Shown here: piece after piece, positions 17,968 through 30,501 of the stretch
Position numbering within the stretch: the stretch's first letter is position 1
How the letters are laid out: each line of letters opens with the position of its first letter
NCBI GenBank assembly: GCA_963816745.1
Contig: CAWFLQ010000013.1
Span: forward strand, 620,001 to 684,000
Source: VAZQ01 sp963816745
Lineage (GTDB): Bacteria; Pseudomonadota; Alphaproteobacteria; Rhizobiales; Xanthobacteraceae
Reading direction: 5' to 3'
Length of the DNA: 64,000 nt
Made by a program: the position numbers and the translations under genes
Notes under the pieces: generated by a model
Seen by the model: the letters and a program-made list of their open reading frames with translations, nothing else
Told to the model about the DNA's origin: nothing
Database searches by the model: none

Positions 17968-18066
17968 ATGGTCCGCGCTGTTGTCGAAGAAGCGGCTACC
18001 CTCGCGTCATTGGCCCTGTTTCTGGGGATGATTGCCATCTGGGCGCAGGTAATCGCGACCTTCTGA
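17968..18066 (+). CDS. LexA-controlled 32-residue membrane peptide (SidA-like in size and control)
   Basis: ATG at 17968 preceded by GGGGAG eight bases upstream. The peptide has a short charged N terminus (MVRAVVEEA) and one hydrophobic helix (LASLALFLGMIAIWAQVIAT), ending with Phe. It is the first reading frame after a promoter that overlaps an exact SOS box. In Caulobacter, SidA is a roughly 29-residue inner-membrane peptide under LexA control that stops cell division; size, topology and control match here, though I cannot show sequence homology. dnaE starts 92 bases downstream, so both may share the damage-inducible transcript. Confidence 0.7.
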   Translation: MVRAVVEEAATLASLALFLGMIAIWAQVIATF

Positions 18067-18158
18067 AGCGAGAGCCTGGGGATAAGCCGCATACGGCCTG
18101 GAAGCTGCGGTCAGCGGCCCGCACAGTCGATCGCGATCGAGAATCGCGAGGGGTTGAA

Positions 18159-21614
<3,456 letters not shown>

Positions 21615-21631
21615 TCCCGGCGGCATCCGCG

Positions 21632-21707
21632 CTAGTGTCCCGTTTCCGACGTTCGTATTATTTCGCAGCATGCACTTTTACGAACGTCGGAAACAAAGGG
21701 ACACTAG
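21632..21707. repeat. Large inverted repeat with CTAG ends, unit 1
   Basis: Arms CTAGTGTCCC + GTTTCCGACGTTCGTA and the complements TACGAACGTCGGAAAC + GGGACACTAG (three extra A between the blocks), around a 21-base loop (21658-21678). Near-perfect 26-bp stem, 18 bases after the dnaE stop. A MITE-like element or strong transcript end are both possible. Confidence 0.75.
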
Positions 21708-21720
21708 CAACTCTATGATT

Positions 21721-21799
21721 CTAGTGTGGCTTTGCATCTGACGTTCCTATGACGGACTCGCGGCAGATACTGATAGGAACGTCAGATGCGCCACGCTAG
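21721..21799. repeat. Large inverted repeat with CTAG ends, unit 2
   Basis: CTAGTGTGGC plus GCATCTGACGTTCCTAT pair with ATAGGAACGTCAGATGC and CCACGCTAG around a 22-base loop; one mismatch in the outer block and three unpaired T. Same layout as unit 1 (CTAG ends, GACGTTC core, loop of about 21 bases) but different arm sequence. Ends 48 bases before the NHL gene. Confidence 0.75.
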
Positions 21800-21847
21800 T
21801 CTCCTCCCGACGGTCGGGCAACGATCCCGTCCGCGTCGGAGGAAACT

Positions 21848-22951
21848 ATGAAAATCATCGTCGCGTGGCTCATTGCCGCGTCCGCGCTTGTCGTGAGCCC
21901 GGCACTGGCGCAGACCGCTGGCACGGCGCCGCTTTTTCAGGTCGATCCGTTCTGGCCGAAGCCGCTGCCGAACAACTGGATTCTGGGGCAGGTCGCGGGC
22001 ATCGCGACCGACAAATACGATCGCATCTGGGTCCTGCACCGGCCGCGCTCGCTCACGCCGCGCGAACGCGCGGCCGAGCAGAACCCGCCCGAAGCAAAGT
22101 GCTGCGTGGCGGCGCCGCCGGTCCTGGTGTTCGATCAGTCCGGCAACCTGATCCGCCACTGGGGCGGACCCGGCGAGCGCTACGAATGGCCGGAGAACGA
22201 GCACGGCATCTTCGTGGACGACAACGACTTCGTCTGGCTTGCCGGCAACGGCAAGAAGGACGGGCAGCTCCTCAAGTTCACCATGGACGGCAGGTTCGTG
22301 CTGCAGGTCGGCAAGCAGGGGCAGGGCAACGACAGCAACTCGACCGAGCGGCTGGGATCGCCGGCCGACGTCGCGGTCGATGTTGCGGGGAAGGAGGTCT
22401 TCGCCGCCGACGGCTACGCCAATCGCCGGGTGGTCGTGTTCGACAGCGAGACCGGCGCCTACAAGCGCCATTGGGGCGCCTACGGCAACAAGCCGAGTGA
22501 CGAGAAAACCCCGCCATATGATCCCGCCAAGGCGCCCTCGCAGCAGTTCGGCAACCCCGTGCACTGCATCCGGCTGTCGCAGGAGGGATTGATCTACGTG
22601 TGCGATCGCACCAACAACCGACTGCAGGTCTTCCGCAAGGACGGCAGCTTCGTCTCCGAGCACGTCTACGAGAAGGCGACGCGCGGCAATGGCACGGTCT
22701 ACGACCTGGTGTTCTCGCCCGACAAGGAACAGAAGTTCATCTACATGATCGACGGCATGAACGGAGAGGTGCGCATCGTCGATCGTGCATCCAAGGAAAC
22801 GCTCGGCCGCTTCGGCCGGCCCGGACGGCAGGTCGGCCAGTTCACGGCGTTGCATAATATTGCCGTGGATCGCCAGGGCAACATCTTCACGTCGGAGGTG
22901 AATACCGGGCAGCGGGTGCAGAAGTTTCGGCGGGCCGATCTGCAGAACTAG
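21848..22951 (+). CDS. Secreted NHL-repeat (six-bladed propeller) protein
   Basis: 367 residues. Sec signal WLIAASALVVSPALA, cleaved before QTAG. Repeated NHL-type strands: GQVAGIATDKYDRIWVLHR, EHGIFVDDNDFVWLAGNG, PADVAVDVAGKEVFAADGY, VHCIRLSQEGLIYVCDRTN and LHNIAVDRQGNIFTSEV, each with the hydrophobic-D-G-N/I-Y/W pattern of a beta-propeller blade. Two adjacent cysteines (KCCVAAP) near residue 83. Such proteins often occur beside Bug-type receptors; role probably periplasmic lyase or binding scaffold, but not determinable. A binding-protein gene follows after 18 bases. Confidence 0.85.
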   Translation: MKIIVAWLIAASALVVSPALAQTAGTAPLFQVDPFWPKPLPNNWILGQVAGIATDKYDRIWVLHRPRSLTPRERAAEQNPPEAKCCVAAPPVLVFDQSGNLIRHWGGPGERYEWPENEHGIFVDDNDFVWLAGNGKKDGQLLKFTMDGRFVLQVGKQGQGNDSNSTERLGSPADVAVDVAGKEVFAADGYANRRVVVFDSETGAYKRHWGAYGNKPSDEKTPPYDPAKAPSQQFGNPVHCIRLSQEGLIYVCDRTNNRLQVFRKDGSFVSEHVYEKATRGNGTVYDLVFSPDKEQKFIYMIDGMNGEVRIVDRASKETLGRFGRPGRQVGQFTALHNIAVDRQGNIFTSEVNTGQRVQKFRRADLQN

Positions 22952-22969
22952 CTCTGAAGGGAGAATGCC

Positions 22970-23926
22970 ATGCGAACGCTTGCAGCGCTGCTGGCGGTCG
23001 GACTGAGCGCGACGTCGTCGCTTGCCGCCGACCTCGATTGCGCCCGCGTCACGGTGATCGTGCCCTATCCCGCCGGCGGCGCTGCCGACGTCGCGGGCCG
23101 GCTCGTGGCCGATCGGCTCGAAACGCAACTCAAGAAGAGCTTCGTCGTCGAAAACCGGCCGGGCGCGACCGGCAATATCGGGACGCTCGCGGTGGTCAAT
23201 GCGAAGCCCGACGGTTGTACGCTTCTGGTCAATGCCGCCGTGATCGCGACGTTTCCGTCGAGCTTCAGCAAGCTTCCCTATGATCCGCTGAAAGACCTGG
23301 TGGCGGTCGGCGGCATCGGCGTGACCCCGACCTTGCTGGTGGCGGCGAAATCGATGCCCGCCGACGACCTCAAGGGCCTCGTGCGTCTGAGCAAGGAGCG
23401 GCCCGACGGCCTGAGCTTCAGCACCGCCGGCTACGGGCTGCTCCAGCATCTCGCGGTCGAGGAGATGGCGCAGCGCGCCGGCGCCAAATTCATGCACGTG
23501 ATCTACAAAGGCGGCGCGCAAGCCTCGACCGACCTCGTGGCCGCGCGGGTCGATTTCGGCAGTTTCGCCGCCGGCTCCATGATCCAGTTGGTGAGATCGG
23601 CGCAGCTCAAGCCGCTGGGCGTCATCCAGGAGGCCCGCTCGGCGCTCGTTCCCGATGTCCCGACCACGGCGGAGCAGGGGCTCCCCGGCCTCGACGCCGG
23701 CGTTCATTTCATGCTGTACGCGCCGGCGGCAACGCCCAAGGATGTCGTCGCCACCCTCAACGCCGAGCTCAACAAGCTCGTCGCCGATCCCGCGCTGAAG
23801 GAGCGTTTCGCCAATATCGGCTACGACCCGACCGCGATCAGCCCGGAGCAGGCGGCGGTGATCATGCGCCGGACCGGCGAGACCTGGGCGCCCCTGATCA
23901 AACGCTTGAATATTAAGCTGGATTAA
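22970..23926 (+). CDS. Bug-type tripartite tricarboxylate binding protein, copy 3
   Basis: 318 residues with a Sec signal (LAALLAVGLSATSSLAA). Family landmarks: VTVIVPYPAGGAADVAGRL, FVVENRPGATGNIGT and GCTLLVNAAV, then the C-terminal lobe with YAPAATPKDVVATLNAELNKL. Complete and unshifted. Co-oriented with the NHL gene and probably in one operon with it; no membrane subunits of a TTT transporter are present. Ligand unknown. Confidence 0.9.
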   Translation: MRTLAALLAVGLSATSSLAADLDCARVTVIVPYPAGGAADVAGRLVADRLETQLKKSFVVENRPGATGNIGTLAVVNAKPDGCTLLVNAAVIATFPSSFSKLPYDPLKDLVAVGGIGVTPTLLVAAKSMPADDLKGLVRLSKERPDGLSFSTAGYGLLQHLAVEEMAQRAGAKFMHVIYKGGAQASTDLVAARVDFGSFAAGSMIQLVRSAQLKPLGVIQEARSALVPDVPTTAEQGLPGLDAGVHFMLYAPAATPKDVVATLNAELNKLVADPALKERFANIGYDPTAISPEQAAVIMRRTGETWAPLIKRLNIKLD

Positions 23927-23961
23927 CGGCCGCCGAAGCCGACGGCGATCGATAGCCGTCC

Positions 23962-23990
23962 TTGCATACCCCGACTCATGCCTATATAAG
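23962..23990 (+). promoter_or_regulatory. Probable promoter of the rpsB operon
   Basis: TTGCAT, 17 bases, TATAAG, placed about 105 bases before rpsB. This leaves a leader long enough for autoregulation by S2, but no specific S2 leader fold was verified. Confidence 0.5.
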
Positions 23991-24098
23991 CCCGGCAATC
24001 TCACACGCGGACCTTGGCCTCAAAAGCCGTCCGGTGGCCCTTAACCCGCCAGGGAAGGGGCTCACGGGTCTGCGGCGGATCAACCGGAGAACCGACAT

Positions 24099-25091
24099 AT
24101 GTCGCTACCTGACTTCTCCATGCGCCAGCTCCTGGAGGCTGGCGTTCACTTTGGCCATCAGGCCCATCGCTGGAATCCGAAGATGGCTGAGTACATCTTC
24201 GGCGCCCGCAACAACATCCACATCATCGACCTCGCCCAATCGGTGCCGATGATGCATCGCGCGCTGCAGGCGGTGAGTGACACCGTCGCCAAGGGCGGGC
24301 GCATCCTGTTCGTCGGCACCAAGCGCCAGGCGCAGGAGGCGATCAAGGAAGCTGCCAAGAAGTCGGCGCAATACTACGTCAATTCGCGCTGGCTCGGCGG
24401 CACGCTCACCAACTGGAAGACCATCTCGGCGTCGATCTCGCGGCTGCGCAAGCTCGACGAGATGCTCTCCTCCGGCGAGTTCCAGGGCTATACCAAGAAG
24501 GAGCGACTGACGCTCCAGCGCGAGCGCGACAAGCTCGACCGCGCGCTCGGCGGCATCAAGGACATGGGCGGGCTGCCCGACCTCCTGTTCGTGATCGACA
24601 CCAATAAAGAAGACATCGCCATCAAGGAGGCGCGGCGCCTCGGCCTTCCGGTCGCCGCGGTCGTCGATACCAATTGCGATCCGAACGGCATCACCTACGT
24701 CGTGCCGGGCAATGACGACGCCAGCCGCGCCATCACGCTCTATTGCGATCTCGTCGCAAAGGCCGCGATCGACGGAATCTCACGCGCACAGGGTGAAATG
24801 GGCGTCGATACCGGCGCCGCGGCCGAGCCGGTCGCGGAAGAACTGCCGGCAGTCCCCGAAGGGCCCGGCTACGAGGTGCTTTCGGGTCCGCGCGGCGTCG
24901 CCGACGACCTCAAGAAGCTCCATCACATGTCGCCGGCGATCGAGAAGAAGCTCAACGATCTCGGCATCTTCCACTACTGGCAGATCGCCGGGCTCGGGCC
25001 CGATGCCGCTCATACGATCGGCGAAGAGGTCGGCCTGCCCGGTCGCATGGAAGGCTGGATCGCGCAGTCGAAAGAATTGAGCGCCGAGTAA
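24099..25091 (+). CDS. rpsB: 30S ribosomal protein S2, with C-terminal extension
   Basis: Binds the 30S subunit head-body junction. The S2 core is clear from MRQLLEAGVHFGHQAHRWNP to the NSRWLGGTLTNWKTI and VVDTNCDPNGITYVVPGNDD regions. At 330 residues it carries the extension usual in this alphaproteobacterial group, with LHHMSPAIEKKLNDLGIFHY and AHTIGEEVGLPGRMEGWIAQ, resembling a helix-hairpin-helix segment. First gene of the rpsB-tsf-pyrH-frr block. Confidence 0.96.
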   Translation: MSLPDFSMRQLLEAGVHFGHQAHRWNPKMAEYIFGARNNIHIIDLAQSVPMMHRALQAVSDTVAKGGRILFVGTKRQAQEAIKEAAKKSAQYYVNSRWLGGTLTNWKTISASISRLRKLDEMLSSGEFQGYTKKERLTLQRERDKLDRALGGIKDMGGLPDLLFVIDTNKEDIAIKEARRLGLPVAAVVDTNCDPNGITYVVPGNDDASRAITLYCDLVAKAAIDGISRAQGEMGVDTGAAAEPVAEELPAVPEGPGYEVLSGPRGVADDLKKLHHMSPAIEKKLNDLGIFHYWQIAGLGPDAAHTIGEEVGLPGRMEGWIAQSKELSAE

Positions 25092-25242
25092 CGCAATCGT
25101 CGACATGATCGGGGCCGACGGCGCAGAGCACCGCCTTGGCGTCGGAAACCCCGGCCATTTCTGCTCTAGTTTCCGTCACACGCATTTCGAGACGTGCATG
25201 CCTGGCTCGAGTCCGGGCACGGCCGCCAAGAGGGATACCGAT

Positions 25243-26166
25243 ATGGCCAACATCACCGCGCAGATGGTGAAGGAGCTCCGCGAACGCACTGGCGCGGGCA
25301 TGATGGATTGCAAGGCGGCGCTGCAGGAAACGAACGGCGACATGGAAGCCGCCGTCGATCTCTTGCGCAAGAAAGGGCTCGCCAAGGCCGCCAAGAAAGC
25401 CGGCCGCATCGCCGCAGAAGGCCTTATCGGGCTCGCGGTCGACGGCCAGAAGGGCGTCGTGGTCGAGGTCAATTCCGAGACCGATTTCGTCGCCCGCAAT
25501 GACCTGTTCCAGGGTCTCGTCAAGATGATCGCGAATGTGGCGCTCACCGTCGGGGCCGATGTCGAGAAGATCAAGGCGGCGAAGGTCGGCAGCATCACCA
25601 TCGACCATGCGGTTGCCGACACCATCGCGAAAATCGGCGAGAACATGTCGCTGCGGCGCGCCTCGGCCGTGTCGGTCGGGAAGGGCGTGATCGCGAGCTA
25701 TGTGCACAACTCCGTCGAGGAAGGCCTGGGCAAGATCGGCGTCCTGTTGGCGCTGGAGTCCGGCGGCAACGCCGACGAGCTCAAGCGCTTCGGCCGCATG
25801 GTCGCGATGCACATCGCCGCCTCCAACCCGCAGGCGATCGACCCCGCCGGCCTCGATCCGGAGGTGGTCCGGCGCGAGAAATCGGTGTTCGCCGACAAGT
25901 TCAAGGCCGAGGGAAAACCTGCGAATATCATCGACAAGATCGTCGAATCGGCGCTCAAGACCTTCTACAAGGAGGTCTGCCTGCTCGATCAGGCTTTCAT
26001 CCATGAGCCGGACAGGAATGTTGCCCAGGCGATCAAGGACGCCGAAGCCAAGGTGGGCGGCCCGATCAAGGTGACGGGGTTCGTACGCTATGCGCTCGGC
26101 GAGGGTATCGATCGGCCGGACAGCGATTTCAGCGGCGAGGTCGCGGCGTTGGTCAAGCCGAGCTGA
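25243..26166 (+). CDS. tsf: Translation elongation factor Ts
   Basis: Nucleotide exchange factor for EF-Tu, 307 residues. The UBA domain and signature VKELRERTGAGMMDCKAAL open the protein; the core holds EVNSETDFVARN and two EF-TS domains, ending with the conserved GEGIDRPDSDFSGEVAAL. ATG 25243 is chosen over upstream in-frame starts because the family begins MANITAxxVKELRE and AGAGGG lies just before. Confidence 0.96.
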   Translation: MANITAQMVKELRERTGAGMMDCKAALQETNGDMEAAVDLLRKKGLAKAAKKAGRIAAEGLIGLAVDGQKGVVVEVNSETDFVARNDLFQGLVKMIANVALTVGADVEKIKAAKVGSITIDHAVADTIAKIGENMSLRRASAVSVGKGVIASYVHNSVEEGLGKIGVLLALESGGNADELKRFGRMVAMHIAASNPQAIDPAGLDPEVVRREKSVFADKFKAEGKPANIIDKIVESALKTFYKEVCLLDQAFIHEPDRNVAQAIKDAEAKVGGPIKVTGFVRYALGEGIDRPDSDFSGEVAALVKPS

Positions 26167-26265
26167 GCATCCTCTAACCGGCAATGAGCATCTCATCCAT
26201 GCGATAGCCGCCCAGCCGCGCGAGCGGTCAACAAGACTGCCGAGACCGCTGCCAGGACAATCGCG

Positions 26266-26983
26266 ATGACCAATCCCGTCTACCGGCGCGTCGTGGTGAA
26301 AGTCTCCGGCGAGGCGCTCATGGGTCCCGACAACTTCGGCATCCATCAGCCGACGCTGGAACGGATCGCGGCGGATCTCGGTCGCCACCAGCGCGATGGG
26401 AGTGGCGATCGGCGTCGTGGTCGGCGGCGGCAACATCTTTCGCGGCGTCAAAGTGTCGGAGCAGGGCATTCCGCGCGTGACCGGCGACATGATGGGCATC
26501 CTTGCGACCGTCATGAACGCGCTGGCGCTGGAGAGCGCGATCGAGAAAGCCGGCCGGCCCGCCCGCACCATGTCGGCGCTCGCCATGCCCGAAATCTGCG
26601 AGACCTACGAGCGGCGGCGCGCGCTGCGCCATCTCGAGAAGGGAAGGATGGTCCTGCTCGCGGCCGGCACCGGCAATCCGTTCTTCACCACCGATACTAC
26701 AGCCGTGCTGCGGGCGGCCGAAATCGGCGCCGAGGCCGTGTTGAAAGCCACCGACGTCGACGGGGTCTACAGCGCCGATCCGAAGCAGGACAAAAACGCC
26801 AAGCGTTACGAGCGCTTAACCCACCGGGAGGCGATCGAGCGCAACCTGAAAGTGATGGATACCACCGCCTTCGCGCTTGCCCAGGAAAACCGTATGCCTA
26901 TCATCGTGTTCTCGATCCGCGAAGAAGGAGCGATCGCGGCGGTGCTGCGCGGAAAAGGGCGCTCCACCGCCGTCGGCAATTGA
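26266..26983 (+). CDS. pyrH: UMP kinase (+1 shift near 26380)
   Basis: Phosphorylates UMP to UDP; amino-acid kinase fold, about 238 residues corrected. Opens with YRRVVVKVSGEALMG; an extra G near 26380 (CTCGGTCGCC for CTCGTCGCC) breaks the frame; then GVVVGGGNIFRGVKVS, RVTGDMMGILATVMNALAL, LAAGTGNPFFTTDTTAVLRA and ATDVDGVYSADPKQDKNAKR, all typical. Essential in most bacteria, so the break is very likely an error. Sits between tsf and frr as expected. Confidence 0.94.
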
Positions 26984-27058
26984 GGCAGTTGCAAACAGGG
27001 CCTGCGGGCAGACGAGCGGACCCGCGCAGCATCGGCCAACGAATTCGAGGGGCTCGCC

Positions 27059-27622
27059 ATGGCAAACCCGACGCACGACATCAATGAGCTCAAGCGCCGC
27101 ATGCACGGCGCGATCCAGCTTTTGAAGCAGGAGTTGGGGGGGCTGCGCACCGGCCGGGCGTCGGCGAGCCTGCTGGAGCCGGTGCAAGTCGAGGCCTATG
27201 GCACCCATATGCCGCTCAATCAGGTCGCCACGGTCAGCGTGCCCGAGCCGCGGCTGATTTCGGTGCAGGTGTGGGACCGGTCGATGGTCCACGCGGTGGA
27301 AAAGGCCATCGCCGCCTCCAATCTGGGGCTTACGCCCTCGACCGAAGGGCAGGTGCTGCGGCTGCGCATCCCCGAGCTCAACGAGGAGCGGCGCAAGGAA
27401 TTGGTCAAGGTCGCGCACAAATATGCCGAGGCCGCCAAGGTCGCGGTGCGGCACGTCAGGCGCGATGGTCTCGACGTGCTCAAGAAGCTCGAAAAGGACC
27501 ACAAGATCAGCGAAGACGACGGCAAGCGGTCCGCCGAGCAGGTGCAAAAGGCCACCGATGAAGTGATCGCCGAGGTCGACAAGATGCTGGCGACCAAGGA
27601 AAAGGAGATCCTCACAGTGTGA
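27059..27622 (+). CDS. frr: Ribosome recycling factor
   Basis: 187 residues, splits post-termination ribosomes with EF-G. Typical sequence throughout: LKQELGGLRTGRASASLLEP, RMPLNQVATVSVPEPR-like centre, ALIEKAI-type AVEKAIAASNLGLTP and RIPELNEERRKELVKVAHKY, ending with the helical KMLATKEKEILTV. Intact; uppS follows after 13 bases. Confidence 0.96.
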   Translation: MANPTHDINELKRRMHGAIQLLKQELGGLRTGRASASLLEPVQVEAYGTHMPLNQVATVSVPEPRLISVQVWDRSMVHAVEKAIAASNLGLTPSTEGQVLRLRIPELNEERRKELVKVAHKYAEAAKVAVRHVRRDGLDVLKKLEKDHKISEDDGKRSAEQVQKATDEVIAEVDKMLATKEKEILTV

Positions 27623-27635
27623 GGTTCGAGGCCGG

Positions 27636-28394
27636 ATGACGAAGAACGAGCCGCTGCGCACTGCCCAGATCGGCGATATCGCCGTGCCGCGGCACGTCGC
27701 CATCATCATGGATGGCAATGGGCGCTGGGCGGCGGCGCGCGGGTTGCCGCGCGGGGAAGGGCATCGTCGCGGCGTCGAAGCGCTGCGCCGGACGGTGCGC
27801 GCGGCGGGCGATCTCGGCATCGGCTTTCTCACGATCTTTTCCTTCAGCGCCGAGAACTGGACGCGACCGCCGGCCGAGATCCGCGAGCTGATGGGGCTGC
27901 TGCGCCGCTTCATTCGCCACGACCTCGCGGACCTTCACCGCAATGGTGTGCGCGTGCGCGTGATCGGCGAACGCGAGAACCTCGACAGCGACATCCGGCG
28001 GCTGTTGGATGAAGCCGAGGAGCTGACAAAGGATAACGACAAGCTCGTCCTCGTCGTTGCCTTCAACTACGGCGCGCGGCAGGAGATTGCGCGTGCGGCC
28101 CAGCGCATGGCGGCCGCGGTCGCGGCGGGCGATCTGGCGGTGAGCGCGGTGACCGCCGACAAGCTCGCAAGCTATCTCGACGCGCCGGACGTGCCCGATC
28201 CCGATCTCATCATCCGGACCAGCGGCGAGCAGCGGCTTTCCAATTTCCTGCTCTGGCAGGCGGCCTATAGCGAGCTCGTGTTCGTGCCGACCTACTGGCC
28301 GGATTTCGACCGGCCGGCGCTCGAAAGCGCGATTACCGAGTATCGCCGGCGCGAACGCCGCTTCGGCGGCTTGGTCGCGCAGACGGGTTCGTAA
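27636..28394 (+). CDS. uppS: Isoprenyl transferase (undecaprenyl diphosphate synthase)
   Basis: Makes C55-PP, the lipid carrier for peptidoglycan and surface glycans. 252 residues. The catalytic aspartate is in VAIIMDGNGRWAAARGLPR, then GHRRGVEALRR, TIFSFSAENWTRP and the C-terminal DLIIRTSGEQRLSNFLLWQAAYSEL and WPDF motifs. Intact and four bases before cdsA, starting the envelope part of the operon. Confidence 0.96.
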   Translation: MTKNEPLRTAQIGDIAVPRHVAIIMDGNGRWAAARGLPRGEGHRRGVEALRRTVRAAGDLGIGFLTIFSFSAENWTRPPAEIRELMGLLRRFIRHDLADLHRNGVRVRVIGERENLDSDIRRLLDEAEELTKDNDKLVLVVAFNYGARQEIARAAQRMAAAVAAGDLAVSAVTADKLASYLDAPDVPDPDLIIRTSGEQRLSNFLLWQAAYSELVFVPTYWPDFDRPALESAITEYRRRERRFGGLVAQTGS

Positions 28395-28397
28395 CCG

Positions 28398-29249
28398 GTG
28401 GCGGACGCAGACCATCCGGTGCGTGCCGTCGGGCTCCGCGGCAGTGAGCTTGCCCTTCGTGTAGGCTCGGCCCTGGTGCTGATCCCGCTCGCGATCGGCA
28501 CCGCCTATGTCGGTGGCTGGCCGTTTGCCGCCTTTTGGGGGCTCGCGGCGATCGGCGTGCTCTGGGAATGGATGTCGTTGGTCTCTGTGGAGGATCGTCG
28601 CGCCGTGCTGATGAGCGGCGGGGCCTCTATCGCGCTCGCAGTCGCCCTCGTGCACACGGGTCATCAGCTGGTGGCGATGATCGTCCTTGCCATGGGCACG
28701 CTCGGGGCGACCGCGTTGGCGCCGGGCGAGCGGCGAACATGGGTCGCGAGCGGCATTCCTTATGCGGGAGCACTCGGGATGGCGCCAATCGTGCTGCGCT
28801 CCGACGAGCAATATGGCTTCCTCGCCATCATCCTGCTGTTCGCGGTCGTGTGGGCGACCGACATCGTTGCCTATTTCGTCGGGCGCGCGGTCGGCGGCCC
28901 CAAGCTCATGCCGAAAGTGAGCCCGAAGAAGACCTGGTCCGGCGCGCTCGGCGGCACCGTCGCAGCCGTCGTGGCGGTGCTCGCCGTGGCTCACGCGGCG
29001 GCCCTGAACGGACTGTTCGCGATTGCGATGCTCGCGGTGGTACTGTCGGTTTTCGCGCAGGCCGGAGACCTGTTCGAATCCTTTCTCAAGCGCCGGTTCG
29101 GCGCCAAGGATTCGAGCCATCTCATCCCCGGACACGGTGGGTTGATGGACCGGCTCGATGGTTTCGTGATGGCGAGCGTGGTGGCCGCGCTGATCGGATT
29201 GGCGCGCGGCGGCTTCGAGGCGCCCGGACGTGGCGTGCTGGTGTGGTGA
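28398..29249 (+). CDS. cdsA: Phosphatidate cytidylyltransferase
   Basis: Inner-membrane enzyme forming CDP-diacylglycerol from CTP and phosphatidic acid. 283 residues from a GTG start at 28398, with about eight hydrophobic helices. The signature is complete near the C terminus: SFLKRRFGAKDSSHLIPGHG followed by GLMDRLDG. KVSPKKTWSGALGG is the other conserved block. Four bases after uppS and five before dxr. Confidence 0.94.
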   Translation: MADADHPVRAVGLRGSELALRVGSALVLIPLAIGTAYVGGWPFAAFWGLAAIGVLWEWMSLVSVEDRRAVLMSGGASIALAVALVHTGHQLVAMIVLAMGTLGATALAPGERRTWVASGIPYAGALGMAPIVLRSDEQYGFLAIILLFAVVWATDIVAYFVGRAVGGPKLMPKVSPKKTWSGALGGTVAAVVAVLAVAHAAALNGLFAIAMLAVVLSVFAQAGDLFESFLKRRFGAKDSSHLIPGHGGLMDRLDGFVMASVVAALIGLARGGFEAPGRGVLVW

Positions 29250-29253
29250 GTCG

Positions 29254-30486
29254 ATGAAGTCCGATACGTTGCCAGGTGAGTTCGGTCGAGCAGTCCCGGC
29301 GTCCGGCGAACGCACGGTGACGCTGCTCGGCGCCACCGGCTCGATCGGCGCGAGCACCATCGATCTGCTCAAGCGCGAGCGCGCGCGCTACCGCGTCGAG
29401 GCCGTGAGCGCGAACAAGAACGCCGCCGCTCTCGCTGTGCTGGCGCGTGACCTGGGCGCGCGATTTGCGGCGGTCGGCGATCTCGGCGCCTACGCCGAGC
29501 TCAAGGACGCGCTCTCCGGCAGCGGAATTGAAGCGGGCGCGGGCGAAAGTGCCTTGATCGAGGCGGCAGAACGGCCCGCCGATTGGGTAATCGGGGCTAT
29601 CACCGGTGCGGCCGGGCTCAAGCCGACGCTGGCGGCCGCCGACCGTGGCGCAATTGTTGCGCTCGCCAACAAAGAGACGCTGGTCTGCGCCGGGGGTCTC
29701 TTCATGCGCCGGGCGGCCGCCGCAGGCGCCACCGTGCTACCGGTGGACTCCGAGCACAACGCACTGTTCCAGGCCATGAGCGGCAGCCGGCGCGAGGACG
29801 TGCGCCGCGTGATTCTGACGGCCTCGGGAGGTCCGTTCCGGACGGCGAGCGCGGAGGTGATCAAAGCTGCGACGGTCGAGCAGGCGCTCAAACATCCCAA
29901 CTGGTCGATGGGCGCGAAGGTCACGATCAATTCGGCAACCTTGATGAACAAGGGGCTGGAGCTGATCGAAGCGCACCATCTTTTTGCGCTTCCGTCGGAG
30001 CAGATCGACATCCTGGTTCATCCGCAATCGATCGTGCACAGCCTGGTCGAGTTTTGCGACGGTTCGCTCATTGCGCAGTTGGGCAGCCCGGACATGCGCA
30101 TTCCGATCGCTTATTGCCTGGCTTGGCCGGAACGCATCAACGGGCCGGCGCCGCGGCTCGATCTGGCGCGGGCCGCCACCTTGACCTTTGAGGAGCCCGA
30201 TCTCGCCCGTTTCCCGGCCCTGGCGCTCGCCCGGCGCGCGCTCGAAGAGGGGGGAGCGGCAACGACCGTGCTCAACGCAGCCAATGAGGTCGCCGTTGCC
30301 GAGTTCCTCGCCCGCCGGCTGAATTTTGCAGGGATATTCGCCCTGGTGGAAGCAACGCTCGAGGCAGCGCTGTCCCGAAATTGGACAACGGAACCGGAAA
30401 GTGTCGAAGAGGCTTTGTGTGTCAACAAAGACACACGGTTGTTGGCAAAGGGACTCCTGCCCGAAATTGCCGCAAAGGCATCCTAG
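29254..30486 (+). CDS. dxr: 1-deoxy-D-xylulose 5-phosphate reductoisomerase
   Basis: Second enzyme of the MEP isoprenoid pathway, NADPH-dependent. 410 residues. NADPH-binding VTLLGATGSIGASTIDLL near the N terminus; ALANKETLVCAGG; metal/substrate sites VLPVDSEHNALFQAM and ASGGPFR; NWSMGAKVTINSATLMNKGLE; C-terminal NAANEVAVAEFL. ATG 29254 lies five bases after cdsA and gives the natural length with a short N-terminal extension. Provides precursors for UppS next door. Confidence 0.96.
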   Translation: MKSDTLPGEFGRAVPASGERTVTLLGATGSIGASTIDLLKRERARYRVEAVSANKNAAALAVLARDLGARFAAVGDLGAYAELKDALSGSGIEAGAGESALIEAAERPADWVIGAITGAAGLKPTLAAADRGAIVALANKETLVCAGGLFMRRAAAAGATVLPVDSEHNALFQAMSGSRREDVRRVILTASGGPFRTASAEVIKAATVEQALKHPNWSMGAKVTINSATLMNKGLELIEAHHLFALPSEQIDILVHPQSIVHSLVEFCDGSLIAQLGSPDMRIPIAYCLAWPERINGPAPRLDLARAATLTFEEPDLARFPALALARRALEEGGAATTVLNAANEVAVAEFLARRLNFAGIFALVEATLEAALSRNWTTEPESVEEALCVNKDTRLLAKGLLPEIAAKAS

Positions 30487-30501
30487 GAAGTTCGACCCGG
30501 A

